DNA of 64,000 bases from Serripes groenlandicus (GCA_031761405.1 JASEVX010000011.1:23850316-23914315), one strand, 5' to 3'; shown: positions 48,801 through 51,096, counted from the first letter of the stretch. The notes: generated from the sequence alone by a model not told the origin. A program made the numbers and translations.

Positions 48801-48934
48801 GGGTGTCGGATATACCAAATCGCCACGGACATTGTAATTCCAATCCGTACATACCAAATTCTCTACGAGAGAAACTAGGATTGCCATTAATAACAGAGAA
48901 CATGAGGAACCCCATGAATAGAAGGAACAGATGA
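596..48934 (+). CDS. Multi-exon gene, conserved-looking protein of unknown function (partial at 5' end)
   Basis: Thirteen exons join into one open frame: 596-811, 3922-4096, 5803-5970, 7250-7399, 8426-8625, 9849-10109, 39339-39528, 40720-40853, 41993-42275, 42813-42965, 43689-43817, 46570-46664, 48746-48934. All twelve introns are GT-AG and all phases match, giving 780 residues plus TGA. A TTTCAG acceptor lies directly before the first exon, so earlier exons probably lie outside the window, although that exon does open with ATG. No signal peptide or transmembrane segment is evident. The N-terminal third looks globular, with tryptophan-containing stretches such as INAWLPLY and RFWLAFISEWLRR. 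Residues about 329-350 are acidic and low complexity, residues about 498-540 are Asn/Lys/Ser-rich linker, and the C-terminal part looks helical and ends in an Arg/Asn-rich tail. I do not recognise the family. The exon structure is well supported; the function is unknown. Confidence 0.85.
1240..1380 (+). mobile_element. SINE family B, 3' fragment
   Basis: The fragment matches the body and tail of the copy at 1,468-1,722 (GTGTGGAGTACTGGTGTGAG, GATATGACTGAGAAAATGTT) but lacks the head. Confidence 0.6.
1468..1722 (+). mobile_element. SINE family B (tRNA-derived)
   Basis: A degraded tRNA-like head (TACTCTGGTCAATCCAGGG, TTTGAACACCAGCTCGG) is followed by the shared body (AGCCAGTTGCTTGGAAGTAC) and a tail of the GATATGAC...TTGTTGAAAA type. 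Other copies of this body lie at 48.3, 51.5 and 55.9 kb. Confidence 0.7.
2155..3858 (+). mobile_element. Hairpin-tailed element with about 9 core repeats (Helentron/HINE-like)
   Basis: The 5' end contains TTGACTATTCGAAGAATATG and GAGCTATACTACTCAACC. The core is about nine tandem units of about 175 bp, each with a GCATTGCATTGAAACTTT box and ATTTTATGCAAATTATGGCC. The 3' end forms an imperfect hairpin (GAGCGCTGTC / GACAGCTC) followed by CTCTTGTT. This layout of unique head, tandem core, and hairpin plus T-rich terminus is that of non-autonomous Helentron-related (HINE/pearl-like) elements. That class name is inferred; no transposase is present. Confidence 0.65.
3922..4096 (+). CDS. Exon 2 (residues 73-131)
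   Basis: The exon is 175 nt, runs from TATGACAG|GTG to GTGCAG|GTAAAA, starts in phase 0 and ends in phase 1. It encodes VILQPALGSFCTLDPLGYHH and continues with a Leu/Val-rich segment and FSVQRTCA. The next exon supplies the last two bases of the split Ala codon. Confidence 0.82.
4243..4380. repeat. 25-bp tandem array
   Basis: Five or more near-identical units of TTTGATATATAACTAGTGTA plus ATATT. One more unit resumes at 4,692, on the other side of an inserted element. Confidence 0.9.
4380..4691 (+). mobile_element. Hairpin-tailed element inserted in the 25-bp array
   Basis: It starts GTGTCACCTGCGTAGCATG, carries a (CTGT)n-like tract and a GATTACATTGAAACTT box, and ends with GGCAGGTGACAC, the hairpin GTGCTCCGGGGAGCAC and TCCATTCTAGT. 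The array resumes exactly after it, so both ends are defined. Confidence 0.75.
5062..5292. mobile_element. TTAA MITE (family P), full length
   Basis: TTAA plus CCCTTTCCCTCATACGAC at the left and TATGAGGGAAAGGG plus TTAA at the right, with the central palindrome TTGCACGTTTTGTGCAA. It is about 230 bp and lies in intron 2. Confidence 0.88.
5402..5640 (+). mobile_element. SINE family C (tRNA-derived)
   Basis: The head is GTTATGTAGTGGAAGATCAT with B-box-like AGGTTCAATCCCC. The body is CATACCAAAGAC, AATGGTAGTAATGGCTGCC, then GGATAAATGCACCAGTAGTA. The tail has CGCTGTGATATAACTGATG. The head resembles the unit of the 29-bp array at 53-56 kb. Confidence 0.75.
5803..5970 (+). CDS. Exon 3 (residues 131-187)
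   Basis: The exon is 168 nt after a TTTTTACAG acceptor and is phase 1 to phase 1, with donor GAAG|GTAGGA. It encodes CMTEFDLTKQVTDIVEQFV followed by a helix-like segment ending ESARTLFKME. The reading frame joins both neighbours without a stop. Confidence 0.83.
6239..6455 (+). mobile_element. SINE family A (tRNA-derived)
   Basis: The head is TCCGCTGTGGCCTAGTGGTT with an A-box-like TGGCCTAGTGG and B box GGTTCGATCCCC. The body is GTGGAGTGCCCTTGAGCAAG and ACTGGTTTGTTTACCCAGGG. The tail is TGATATAACTGAAATAAGG, ending AAAACCCCAACAAAA. About 215 bp. Confidence 0.85.
6458..6725. repeat. 86-bp tandem repeat, 3 copies
   Basis: Three near-identical units each begin GTTTCAGACAAAATTGGAAC and contain the small palindrome AACACCTAGCCTTTTAGGTG. 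They lie directly after a SINE in intron 3. Confidence 0.88.
6838..6960. mobile_element. Old MITE fragment
   Basis: GCATCTCCAGCAGACGAATT, then GAAAACATTGTGGCAAAAG and CAAGCAATTTCTACTTTTG match the interior of the TTAA MITEs. The termini are lost. Confidence 0.5.
7056..7249 (+). repeat. 83-bp tandem duplication of acceptor plus exon 4 start
   Basis: Units of 83 bp contain CAGTAAAATGTTCTT, ATCATTGCAG, 45 nt of coding sequence (ATGAAAACAACAATATTGGG...) and GATGTATTTTCTA. Acceptors fall at 7,083, 7,166 and 7,249. Only the third continues into the full exon. Confidence 0.92.
7250..7399 (+). CDS. Exon 4 (residues 187-237), with triplicated acceptor upstream
   Basis: The exon is 150 nt after ATTGCAG and is phase 1 to phase 1, with donor GAAG|GTAAGG. 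It encodes DENNNIGRFWLAFISEWLRR, then ATGGLYKDTKKNVLNGIINA. The acceptor and first 45 coding bases also occur 83 and 166 bp upstream. Only the third copy continues into the full exon; frames opened from the upstream copies meet a stop. Confidence 0.85.
7577..7793 (+). mobile_element. SINE family A
   Basis: The head is ACCGCTGTGGCCTAGTTGTT with B box GGTTCGATCCCC. The body is GTGGAGTGACATTGGGCAAG and the tail is GATATAACTGAAATAATGTT. It is slightly more diverged than the 6.2-kb copy. Confidence 0.83.
7847..8056. mobile_element. TTAA MITE (family P) with small internal deletion
   Basis: TTAACCCTTTCCCACATACG at the left and TATGAGGGAAAGGGTTAA at the right. It lacks about 20 bp (TGGATAACCTATGAC) present in its relatives. 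Confidence 0.87.
8180..8251. repeat. 72-bp near-perfect palindrome
   Basis: The left arm CCCTATGTTGTGGGTACTCA continues to GTCTCA and pairs with TGAGAC...ACCCACATCATAGGG with a single mismatch and almost no spacer. It would extrude as a hairpin of about 35 bp. It lies in intron 4. Confidence 0.92.
8426..8625 (+). CDS. Exon 5 (residues 237-303)
   Basis: The exon is 200 nt after GTTACAG and runs from phase 1 to phase 0, with donor AAAAG|GTAGAA. It encodes an acidic segment (DDDPVITNATAELISLCLDD and a Thr/Asp-rich stretch), then a charged helix with KIDRAMEMWAEKTTGHQK. A reverse-oriented SINE tail starts a few bases inside the following intron. Confidence 0.83.
8640..8712 (-). mobile_element. 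SINE tail fragment, reverse orientation
   Basis: TAACGCCATTTTCAACAGTA and TTTCAGTTTTATCATGG are the reverse complement of the common SINE tail. It starts about 15 bp past the exon 5 donor. Confidence 0.6.
8728..9020 (+). mobile_element. Hairpin-tailed element, short
   Basis: It starts ATACCCTCAAATACATAG, GTATATGGGGGCTATATAGG, and ends GGGGGTATTCATCACTTTCA, GTGATATTTCTAGT. The hairpin ATCACTTTCAGTGAT precedes TTCTAGT. It has the same end plan as the 26.3-27.8 kb element. Confidence 0.65.
9050..9180 (-). mobile_element. SINE family C fragment, reverse
   Basis: TTTGGTATGAACCCTGGTCT and TTCAGATCCTGTAACCACTA are the reverse complement of a tRNA-like head with its D-arm and body start. Confidence 0.55.
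9413..9540 (-). mobile_element. SINE family C fragment, reverse
   Basis: TTGGTATGACCC, GATTGAACCCTGGTCTCC and GATGCTGTAACCACTAAATC. Read in reverse this gives the A-box-like TTTAGTGGTTACAGC and B box GGTTCAATCAC. Confidence 0.6.
9547..9770. mobile_element. Old TTAA-type MITE relative
   Basis: The left end is TCCTTTCCCACATAGAAC and the right end ATGTGGGAAAAGGGTTTA. The interior GTTTTCAAAAGTCATTTG is shared with the family. Confidence 0.6.
9849..10109 (+). CDS. Exon 6 (residues 304-390), includes acidic low-complexity linker
   Basis: The exon is 261 nt, phase 0 to phase 0, running from ATTGTAG to CTCAG|GTAGGA. It encodes NLSKTKKYKDALRVVRVWNQ, then a linker with SPEEDSDEENQEE and TSQFDCQTVTSSILKIVSQ. 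It is the last exon before the 29-kb satellite-bearing intron. Confidence 0.82.
10130..10324. mobile_element. TTAA-type MITE, diverged
   Basis: TTAACCCTTTCCTACTTACA at the left and TATGTGGGAAAGGGTTAT at the right. It starts 21 bp after the exon 6 donor. Confidence 0.65.
10397..10603. mobile_element. TTAA-type MITE, diverged
   Basis: TTAACCCCCTTTCTCATATT at the left and CATTTGGGAAAGGGTTAA at the right. The interior palindrome AATTGCTCATAATGAGCAAT is retained. Confidence 0.72.
10668..10790 (+). mobile_element. 5' fragment of a hairpin-tailed element
   Basis: GGTGAGCTATGGTTCTCACC, CGTCGTTGTCGCCGTCACAC and GTTAAGGCTTTGCATGCATG resemble the head of the 2.2-kb element. No core or tail follows. 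Confidence 0.45.
10835..10995. mobile_element. Old MITE fragment
   Basis: CCTTTTCCAAATGCAAAACA at the left and GTAGGTAAGGGTTAA at the right, with a degraded interior. Confidence 0.45.
11080..11764 (+). mobile_element. Truncated hairpin-tailed element cores abutting the satellite
   Basis: 11,300-11,360 carries the head (GGTGAGTTATTGTGATCGCC, GGCGTCCGTCATGCGTCG). 11,390-11,760 carries core units (AAACTTCACAGAAAGCATCC, AATGTTCCTTGGATGACC) like those of the 30.6-31.9 kb element. 11,080-11,300 is another diverged core piece. No 3' hairpin follows; the sequence passes directly into the first satellite monomer. Confidence 0.6.
13317..13924 (+). mobile_element. Hairpin-tailed element in satellite (ATGCCCCGGCAT family)
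   Basis: It starts with the imperfect palindrome TGCCCCGGCATACGAAGTAT, GAGGGGCATATAG, then a (GTCC)n tract. Three core units of about 180 bp follow (GTTAAAGTTTTTGGTCAAGT, TATCATTATGAAACTTCACA). It ends CCGGGGCATCCGTGTTCCAT, GGACACATTTTCTTGT. The satellite resumes with TTAAGGATATGTTGG. Confidence 0.8.
15067..15749 (+). mobile_element. Hairpin-tailed element in satellite (CTACTGGCC family)
   Basis: It starts GCTCTACTGGCCAAAGGCCA, GAAGGGCTTATGTCCTGGCG. The core units of about 170 bp carry CACGATACAGTCTTCACTTT and AACCAAACTTATACAGTAGT. It ends CCAGTAGAGCATAGGCCCTA, ATGGGCCTCTTGT, with the hairpin GGCCCTAATGGGCC. The satellite resumes at TTAAGGATATG. Confidence 0.8.
16757..17461. mobile_element. 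Foldback element, copy 1
   Basis: A 700-bp block unlike the satellite. CTGTTACTGACCCACTACGG at 16,773 pairs with CCGTAGTGGGTCAGTAACAG about 30 bp later, and a third copy in direct orientation lies near 17,115. A second inverted pair is CGACCACCTTTCATGA / TCATGAAAGGTGGTTGATG. CCCCCTATAGAAATATAGGG near 17,385 is a further small palindrome. No coding capacity. Confidence 0.8.
20740..21203 (+). mobile_element. Hairpin-tailed element in satellite, shortened copy
   Basis: The same ATGCCCCGGCAT head and GGGCATCCGTGTTCCATGG tail as the 13.3-kb element, with about two core units in place of three. The satellite around it matches that around the 13.3-kb copy at an offset of about 7.3 kb, so it came from segmental duplication and core shortening and not from a new insertion. 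Confidence 0.8.
21737..22508. mobile_element. Foldback element, copy 2
   Basis: Near-identical to copy 1 at an offset of about 5,045 bp, except that the loop of the first hairpin holds about 70 extra bp that are themselves palindromic (AGGGGGTCTGTGGAATTTAT ... ACAGACCCCCTATTTTTCC). Confidence 0.8.
26329..27810 (+). mobile_element. Hairpin-tailed element in satellite with 306-bp dimeric core
   Basis: The head is ATACCCCCAAAAAACAAAGT, TTTGGGGGGGTATATAGGAG, with a (GGTC)n tract. The core repeats with a 306-bp period (GGATGATACAACACATTGAG near 26,472, 26,778, 27,084, 27,389 and 27,694). The end is GGGGGTATTTATCATCTTCA, GTGATAGTTCTAGT. ORFs such as MYKNHNSNLHNYRV in the core are repeat artefacts. 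Confidence 0.8.
30608..31902 (+). mobile_element. Hairpin-tailed element in satellite (CTCACCTGAGC family)
   Basis: The head is GCTCACCTGAGCTTTGCTCA, AGGTGAGTTATTGTGATCGC, then a (GTCGTGC)n tract. The core is about five units of about 170 bp (ATTTTGTAGAAATGTTCCTT, CCTTCAAGCCATGTTGATTG, CATGGCCGCCAGGGGG). The end is CAGGTGAGCGATTCCAGGGC and the hairpin GGGCCATCATGGCCC followed by TCTTGT. The satellite resumes at ATAAGGATAT. Confidence 0.82.
34648..35801. repeat. Unique-looking segment, copy 1 of a 0.85-kb duplication
   Basis: AGTCAAACAGTTAACATTCA onward repeats at 37,507 with about 95% identity by eye. It contains (ATTA)n near 35,139, a MITE inserted at 35,348 and an AT-rich tract near 35,745. 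No exon-like ORF is seen. Confidence 0.88.
35348..35578. mobile_element. TTAA MITE (family P), insertion with known empty site
   Basis: TTAACCCTTTCCCTCATATA ... CATATGAGGGAAAGGGTTAA. The paralogous segment at 38,194 reads TTTTCTTAAGAAAGTG with a single TTAA and no element, so target duplication and element ends are defined. Confidence 0.95.
35802..35822. mobile_element. MITE left-end remnant
   Basis: TTACCCTTTCCCTCATACGA then CAATG, followed by satellite-like sequence: about 20 bp of MITE left terminus. Confidence 0.6.
35838..37506. repeat. Second satellite block
   Basis: About 14 monomers of the same 113-119 bp satellite. 36,43x-37,08x corresponds closely to 33,99x-34,65x (offset about 2,438). 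Some units carry an expanded (GTT)n run near 36,050 and 36,290. Confidence 0.95.
37507..38345. repeat. Copy 2 of the 0.85-kb duplicated segment
   Basis: Matches 34,648-35,72x apart from the missing MITE, a shorter (ATTA)n tract and scattered substitutions. It ends at TAGTTTACATA, where it joins a MITE lacking its left end. Confidence 0.88.
38346..38529. mobile_element. TTAA MITE (family P), left end missing
   Basis: It begins inside the element at TTTTGTCAAATAATGG and runs to the intact right end TATGAGGGAAAGGGTTAA. The lost left portion corresponds to the remnant at 35,802 in the other duplicate, so a deletion removed the sequence between them. Confidence 0.8.
38690..39233 (+). mobile_element. 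Hairpin-tailed element (CAGGTGAGC tail family)
   Basis: A head remnant (GTCTTTTGTCTGGTGTCCGT), core units as in the 30.6-kb element (GGGATGAAACTTCAAAGAAA, AATGTTCCTTTGATGACC) and the 3' end CAGGTGAGCGATCCTGGGCC, ATCATGGCCCTCTTGTT. Confidence 0.75.
39234..39336 (+). mobile_element. 3' fragment of a hairpin-tailed element abutting exon 7
   Basis: AATAATTTGATGGAAATGTT, GGTGAGCGATATAAGAACAT, CATGGTCCTCTTGTT. The element end is followed by TTAG and then exon 7 at 39,339. Confidence 0.75.
39339..39528 (+). CDS. Exon 7 (residues 391-454), first exon after the giant intron
   Basis: The exon is 190 nt, opens after TTGTTTTAG in phase 0 and ends in phase 1 at ACATG|GTAGAT. Joined to exon 6 the frame reads ILKIVSQ-LQHRVCRAAYPN and continues FPGCMAFLNYWLSRKHKLED. 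The phase match across 29.2 kb supports one gene. The polypyrimidine tract before the acceptor belongs to the 3' end of an inserted hairpin-tailed element. Confidence 0.8.
39590..39764. mobile_element. Diverged TTAA-type MITE, right part
   Basis: TTTTGACAAAGAAAAAATTG, CAAAGTCGTCTGCTACAGAT and TGTATGTGGGAAAGAGTTTA. Its right end directly abuts the next MITE. Confidence 0.6.
39762..39990. mobile_element. TTAA MITE (family P)
   Basis: TTTACCCTTTCCCTCATACG ... TATATGAGGGAAAGGGTTAA. The left target is mutated to TTTA, shared with the right end of the preceding MITE. Confidence 0.85.
40075..40304. mobile_element. TTAA MITE (family P), full length
   Basis: TTAACCCTTTCCCTCATATA ... GTATGAGGGAAAGGGTTAA, with the central palindrome AAATTGCACAAAATGTGCAA. 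It is in opposite orientation to the 39,762 copy. Confidence 0.9.
40322..40371 (+). mobile_element. 3' terminus of a hairpin-tailed element
   Basis: CAGGTGAATGATCAAGGGCC, TCATGGCATTCTTGTTT: a short tail with a degraded hairpin. Confidence 0.5.
40720..40853 (+). CDS. Exon 8 (residues 454-498)
   Basis: The exon is 134 nt after CTTTACAG and runs from phase 1 to phase 0, with donor CAG|GTACGA. It encodes DYTNQQIDGKDVLEVISEAV followed by a Thr/Asp/Asn-rich hydrophilic segment. Confidence 0.75.
41350..41499. mobile_element. Diverged TTAA-type MITE, right part
   Basis: TCAATAATGAGCAATTTCTC, TTGCCACAGTGTTTTCAAAT and GGTTTTATGTGGAAAAGGTT. The next MITE begins immediately after it. Confidence 0.55.
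41498..41726. mobile_element. TTAA MITE (family P), full length
   Basis: TTAACCCTTTCCCTCATATG ... GTATGTGGGAAACGGTTAA, in intron 8. Confidence 0.88.
41993..42275 (+). CDS. Exon 9 (residues 499-593)
   Basis: The exon is 283 nt after TTAACAG and runs from phase 0 to phase 1, with donor TTCAG|GTATTT. A hydrophilic Asn/Lys-rich linker (about residues 499-540) is followed by an ordered segment, VCLPSLLHLVDTKMDVVQMT, and ends SKEFIDLSG. The linker continues that of exon 8. Confidence 0.82.
42448..42605 (-). mobile_element. SINE family C, reverse
   Basis: GGTATTAAGCGCTGCTTTCA (tail), GTACTACTGGTATATTTATCC, CCGCAACCCTAAGCATCAAG and GGCAGCCATTACTAC are the reverse complement of the family C tail and body. 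The head is missing. Confidence 0.65.
42813..42965 (+). CDS. Exon 10 (residues 593-644)
   Basis: The exon is 153 nt after TTTTTCAG and is phase 1 to phase 1, with donor GTTG|GTGCGT. It encodes GGDANAATLLQKCDINLEEF and continues through FEKAMWKQANHCMIRAS to SWAFVG. Confidence 0.83.
43005..43235 (+). mobile_element. SINE family C
   Basis: The degraded head has GTGGGTTTGATCCACGG. The body is AAAAATGGTAGTAATGACAG, TTGGCGCTCAGGGTTACGAG and GGATAAATGGAACAGTAGTA. The tail is TTGTTGAAAGCGGCGTAAAA followed by CAATCAATC. Confidence 0.7.
43433..43645. mobile_element. TTAA MITE (family P) with internal deletion
   Basis: TTAACCCTTTCCCTCATATA ... GTATAAGGGAAAGGGTTAA. About 15 bp are missing near GGCTTTTTG and CTATGTTT. 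It ends 43 bp before exon 11. Confidence 0.88.
43689..43817 (+). CDS. Exon 11 (residues 644-687)
   Basis: The exon is 129 nt after ATTTCAG and is phase 1 to phase 1, with donor TACTG|GTATAT. It encodes GYLMNTYTTRAEGFTDLIDL and EIPPYLEEKIHILFTG. A run of about 18 C lies 26 bp past the donor. Confidence 0.83.
43842..43859. repeat. Poly-C tract
   Basis: About 18 consecutive C 26 bp after the exon 11 donor. The exact length in the assembly may be unreliable. Confidence 0.85.
43905..44940 (+). mobile_element. Degraded hairpin-tailed element cores, split by a MITE
   Basis: GGGATGAAACTTCACAGAAA and CTTCAAGCCATGTTGATTG match the 30.6-kb core. From 44,250 a second core type repeats (TTTTCATCCAATCATCATGA, CATTCATCTCCGTCAATTCC, GGTTTGAAACTGGGTCA). 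The MITE at 44,386 interrupts it. A poly-T run lies near 44,931. Confidence 0.6.
44386..44614. mobile_element. TTAA MITE (family P), nested insertion
   Basis: TTAACCCTTTCCCTCATACG ... TATGAGGGAAAGGGTTAA. Removing it together with one TTAA joins AAAACCTTG-TTAA-CACAGAGGC, which matches the pattern of the neighbouring core unit at 44,748 (AAAACCTTGTGAACTC). Confidence 0.9.
45144..45366 (+). mobile_element. SINE family A
   Basis: Head AATCCGCTGTGGTTGAGTGG; B-box region GTTCAATCCCCAGTCGCGGC; body GTGGAGTGCCCTTGGGCAAG; tail GATATAACTGAAATAATGTT ending CCCCAATAAATAAAAT. Confidence 0.87.
45450..45610. mobile_element. Old TTAA-type MITE, left part
   Basis: TTAACCCTTTCCCACAGAGG at the left, then GCAACAGATGATTTTTGAAA and TTGCCACAATGTTTTC. 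The right end is lost. Confidence 0.55.
46256..46485. mobile_element. TTAA MITE (family P), full length
   Basis: TTAACCCTTTCCCTCATATG ... TATATGAGGGAAAGGGTTAA, ending 85 bp before exon 12. Confidence 0.9.
46570..46664 (+). CDS. Exon 12 (residues 687-718)
   Basis: The exon is 95 nt after TTTGCAG and runs from phase 1 to phase 0, with consensus donor CAG|GTAAGT. It encodes GQYKSNSVLEKGNQMCPVGK and AEKVIDIIGEQ. It sits between two TTAA MITEs that lie within 90 bp on either side. Confidence 0.8.
46681..46910. mobile_element. TTAA MITE (family P), full length
   Basis: TTAACCCTTTCCCTCATGCA ... TATATGAGGGAAAGGGTTAA, beginning 16 bp after the exon 12 donor. A second left end (TTAACCCTTTCCAGCATAC) shares its right TTAA and runs to about 46,950. 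Confidence 0.9.
47060..47570. mobile_element. Two old MITE relatives in tandem
   Basis: CTATCCCTTTTCCACTTGTA at 47,061 and CTATCCCTTTTCCACTTTTA at 47,381. Each is followed by a GACGACTTTTGAAAACATGG or CTAACTTTTGAAAACATGG segment and later AGTCGTCTGCTG. Confidence 0.5.
47670..48005. repeat. Duplicated intron segment, copy 1
   Basis: AATAAAGGAGACAACTTGAT through ATACTCATAATAAGCTGTTT to TTTACCAAAAATATTTTGTA matches 53,008-53,330 with few changes. Copy 1 lies in intron 12. No coding potential seen. Confidence 0.85.
48038..48265. mobile_element. TTAA MITE (family P), mutated right target
   Basis: TTAATCCTTTCCCTCATACG ... TATATGAGGGAAAGGGTTTA. Confidence 0.85.
48304..48602 (-). mobile_element. 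SINE family B, most complete copy, reverse
   Basis: On the minus strand the head reads CCTGGTAGCTCAGTTGGTAG with A-box-like TAGCTCAGTTGG and B box GAGTTTGAACCCC. The body is TGTGGAAAAGCAGCCAGTTG and the tail ends AACCCCAATCAATCGAT. About 300 bp. Confidence 0.85.
48675..48722 (+). CDS. Possible alternative terminal exon (duplicate of exon 13 start)
   Basis: After an AACTTGCAG acceptor, in the same phase as exon 13, the frame reads AWRKYIGDRELRSVV and stops at TGA. Its start and its GAACTACGATCAGTTGTA segment resemble exon 13 (GAATTGCGATCAACTGTA), and the upstream acceptors are also alike. It is therefore a diverged tandem copy. Splicing to it would truncate the protein by 47 residues. It may be a decayed duplicate and not a used exon. 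Confidence 0.4.
   Translation, partial: AWRKYIGDRELRSVV
48746..48934 (+). CDS. Exon 13, terminal coding exon (residues 719-780 and stop)
   Basis: The exon is 189 nt after CTTTCAG, starts in phase 0 and ends in TGA at 48,932-48,934. It encodes AWDGLNQELRSTVQVHVYRV and ends with an Arg/Asn/Pro-rich tail (NMRNPMNRRNR). A partial duplicate of its start, with its own acceptor, lies 71 bp upstream. The first AATAAA downstream that I find is at about 49,760, beyond a minisatellite that directly follows the stop. Confidence 0.8.
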   Translation, partial: AWDGLNQELRSTVQVHVYRVSDIPNRHGHCNSNPYIPNSLREKLGLPLITENMRNPMNRRNR

Positions 48935-48935
48935 C

Positions 48936-49735
48936 AAGTGTCTAAATGTATAACTGGGCAATACTGACCTGATAATGACCTTATTATTATATGTCTAAAT
49001 CTATAACTGGGCAATAATACCTGATAATGACCTTATTTTTACATGTCTAAATGTATAACTGGGCAATACTGACCTGATAATGACCTTATTATTATATGTC
49101 TAAATTTATAACTGGGCAATACTGACCTGATAATGACCTTATTTTTACATGTCTAAATGTATAACTGGGCAATAATTACCTGATAATGACCTTATTTTTA
49201 CATGTCTAAATGTATAACTGGGCAATAATGACCTGATAATGACCTTATTTTTACATGTCTAAATCTATAACTGGGCAATAATTACCTGATAATGACCTTA
49301 TTTTTACATGTCTGAATGTATTACTGTACAATATTGACCTTCATGTAAAGAGGTATAATATTTACATATCTGAATGTATTACTGTACAATATTGACCTTC
49401 ATGTAAAGGGGTATAATATTTACATGGCTGAATGTATTACTGTACAATATTGACCTTCTTGCAAAGAGGTATAATATTCACATGGCTGAATGTATTACTG
49501 GACAATATTGACCTTCATGCAAAGGGGTATAATATTTACATGTCTGAATGTATTACTGTACAATATTGACCTTCATGCAAAGGGGTATAATATATACGTG
49601 TCTGAATGTATTACTGTACAATAGTGACCTGATTCTAACCTATGGCAAAGGTTTATATTATTTACATGTCTGAATGTATTACTGGACAATATTGACCTTC
49701 ATGCAAAGGGGTATAATATTTACATATTGTGTTAT
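48936..49735. repeat. 53-58 bp minisatellite directly after the gene's stop codon
   Basis: To about 49,315 the 53-bp unit is GTCTAAATGTATAACTGGGC plus AATACTGACCTGATAATGAC plus CTTATTTTTACAT. From 49,315 a related 58-bp unit, GTCTGAATGTATTACTGTAC plus AATATTGACCTTCATG plus CAAAGGGGTATAATATTTA, takes over. It begins 2 bp after TGA, so it would lie in the 3' UTR. Confidence 0.9.
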
Positions 49736-49769
49736 TTATTTTATGGAAATGCAAATGGTAATAAACAAC

Positions 49770-50182
49770 TTATTCCCACATTCAACAAATCTGCAGGTTT
49801 ATATTATTTACATGTCTGAATGTATAACTGTGCAATATTAACCTGATACTAACCTTCATGCAAAGGTTTATATTATTGGCATGTCTTAATGTATAACTGG
49901 ACACTATTGACCTGCTCCAACCTTCCTGCAAAGGTGTATGATATTTACATATTTTGTTATTTGTTTTATGGAAATACAAATGGTAATAAACAACTCATTC
50001 CCACATGCAACAAATCTGCAGCAGATGACTTTGAAAACATCTAAGCAAAGATATGGAAAGGCTTTTGTAAATCAAAGAATAACCTTTGAATATAGTTGAA
50101 AACATTTTGCAAAAGGAGAAATTGCTCACAATGTTTTCAATTGTCTTCTGTTGCAGAGGCCTCTGTATGTGGGAAAGGGTTA
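49770..50182. mobile_element. MITE fragments interleaved with the minisatellite
   Basis: TTCCCACATTCAACAAATCT at 49,772 and TTCCCACATGCAACAAATCT at 49,999 are MITE left ends. The first breaks off after CTGCAG into minisatellite sequence; the second continues to GTATGTGGGAAAGGGTTAA at 50,182. Confidence 0.65.
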
Positions 50183-50937
50183 AATTTGATTGAAATGCAT
50201 GTGTACCATTATCATGCATATCCTTGGCCAGAGGTATGTTAATTTTGACAGAATATAGTAGTTTCATAACCTAGTGATCTCGTAACTTTGTGTCAGTTAT
50301 TTCTTAACCGCCCTTGTAACTGACATTCTATCTTTGATAAATTCGTACAAATCATATATTTGTCTAGAAAAAGCGTTTTTCGTAACTTGTTTTAATAAAA
50401 GGATTACGGGAAATAGTCAATAAAATTTATGAAATTCATTTGTAAACATATATTATATAATTCAAACTGATTTATCTGTAACTTAATGTTGGTTACATAG
50501 GCAGTTATGAAATAACTGACACTGGTAACGAAACAACTAGCTCCCATTTTGACAAGTAATACACAATTTGAGCTTGAAATTCAGTGTTGAAATGAGTATT
50601 GGATAGACCTTCAGCAGACGACTTTTAATGTTTTTTCAGAAGTCAAGGTTGTGACAGAATGTATATTTATACATTAAGGACACTCAACATTAATTTTGGA
50701 TGATATTTTGTATCTTATTTTTTAACGAGGAGACCATGATTATCCTTTATCCCTCACTTGAAATTTTAATAAAACTTCAACTGTTTTCAAAGATTTTACT
50801 ATTTACATATAAGGCCCTCAGGTGGCCATGCTTTTAAATGGATCAGAATAATTTGAAAATCTTTGTAGTAAGAATATTTGTGCCGAATTATTTACAAATC
50901 AGGCCAGTACTTTTGTACAAGATTTTTTAACAAATTA

Positions 50938-51096
50938 TTAGCTCGACTTTTGAAAAAAAGAGAGCTATTGTCATGACCCTGGCGTCGTCGGCGGCATGGT
51001 CGTCCGGTTAAGGTTTTTTGTTTAGCTCATTTTTTTAATTTTTTTGTTTTCTCCCTATCAGTCGAGCGTCTGTGCCGTACGCGGTGCTCTTGTTTT
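50938..51096 (+). mobile_element. Core-less hairpin-tailed element
   Basis: Head TTAGCTCGACTTTTGAAAAA, GAGAGCTATTGTCATGACCC, CTGGCGTCGTCGGCGG. The tail TCGAGCGTCTGTGCCGTACG, CGGTGCTCTTGTT follows after only about 50 bp. It is related to the 2.2-kb element with the tandem core absent. Confidence 0.65.
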
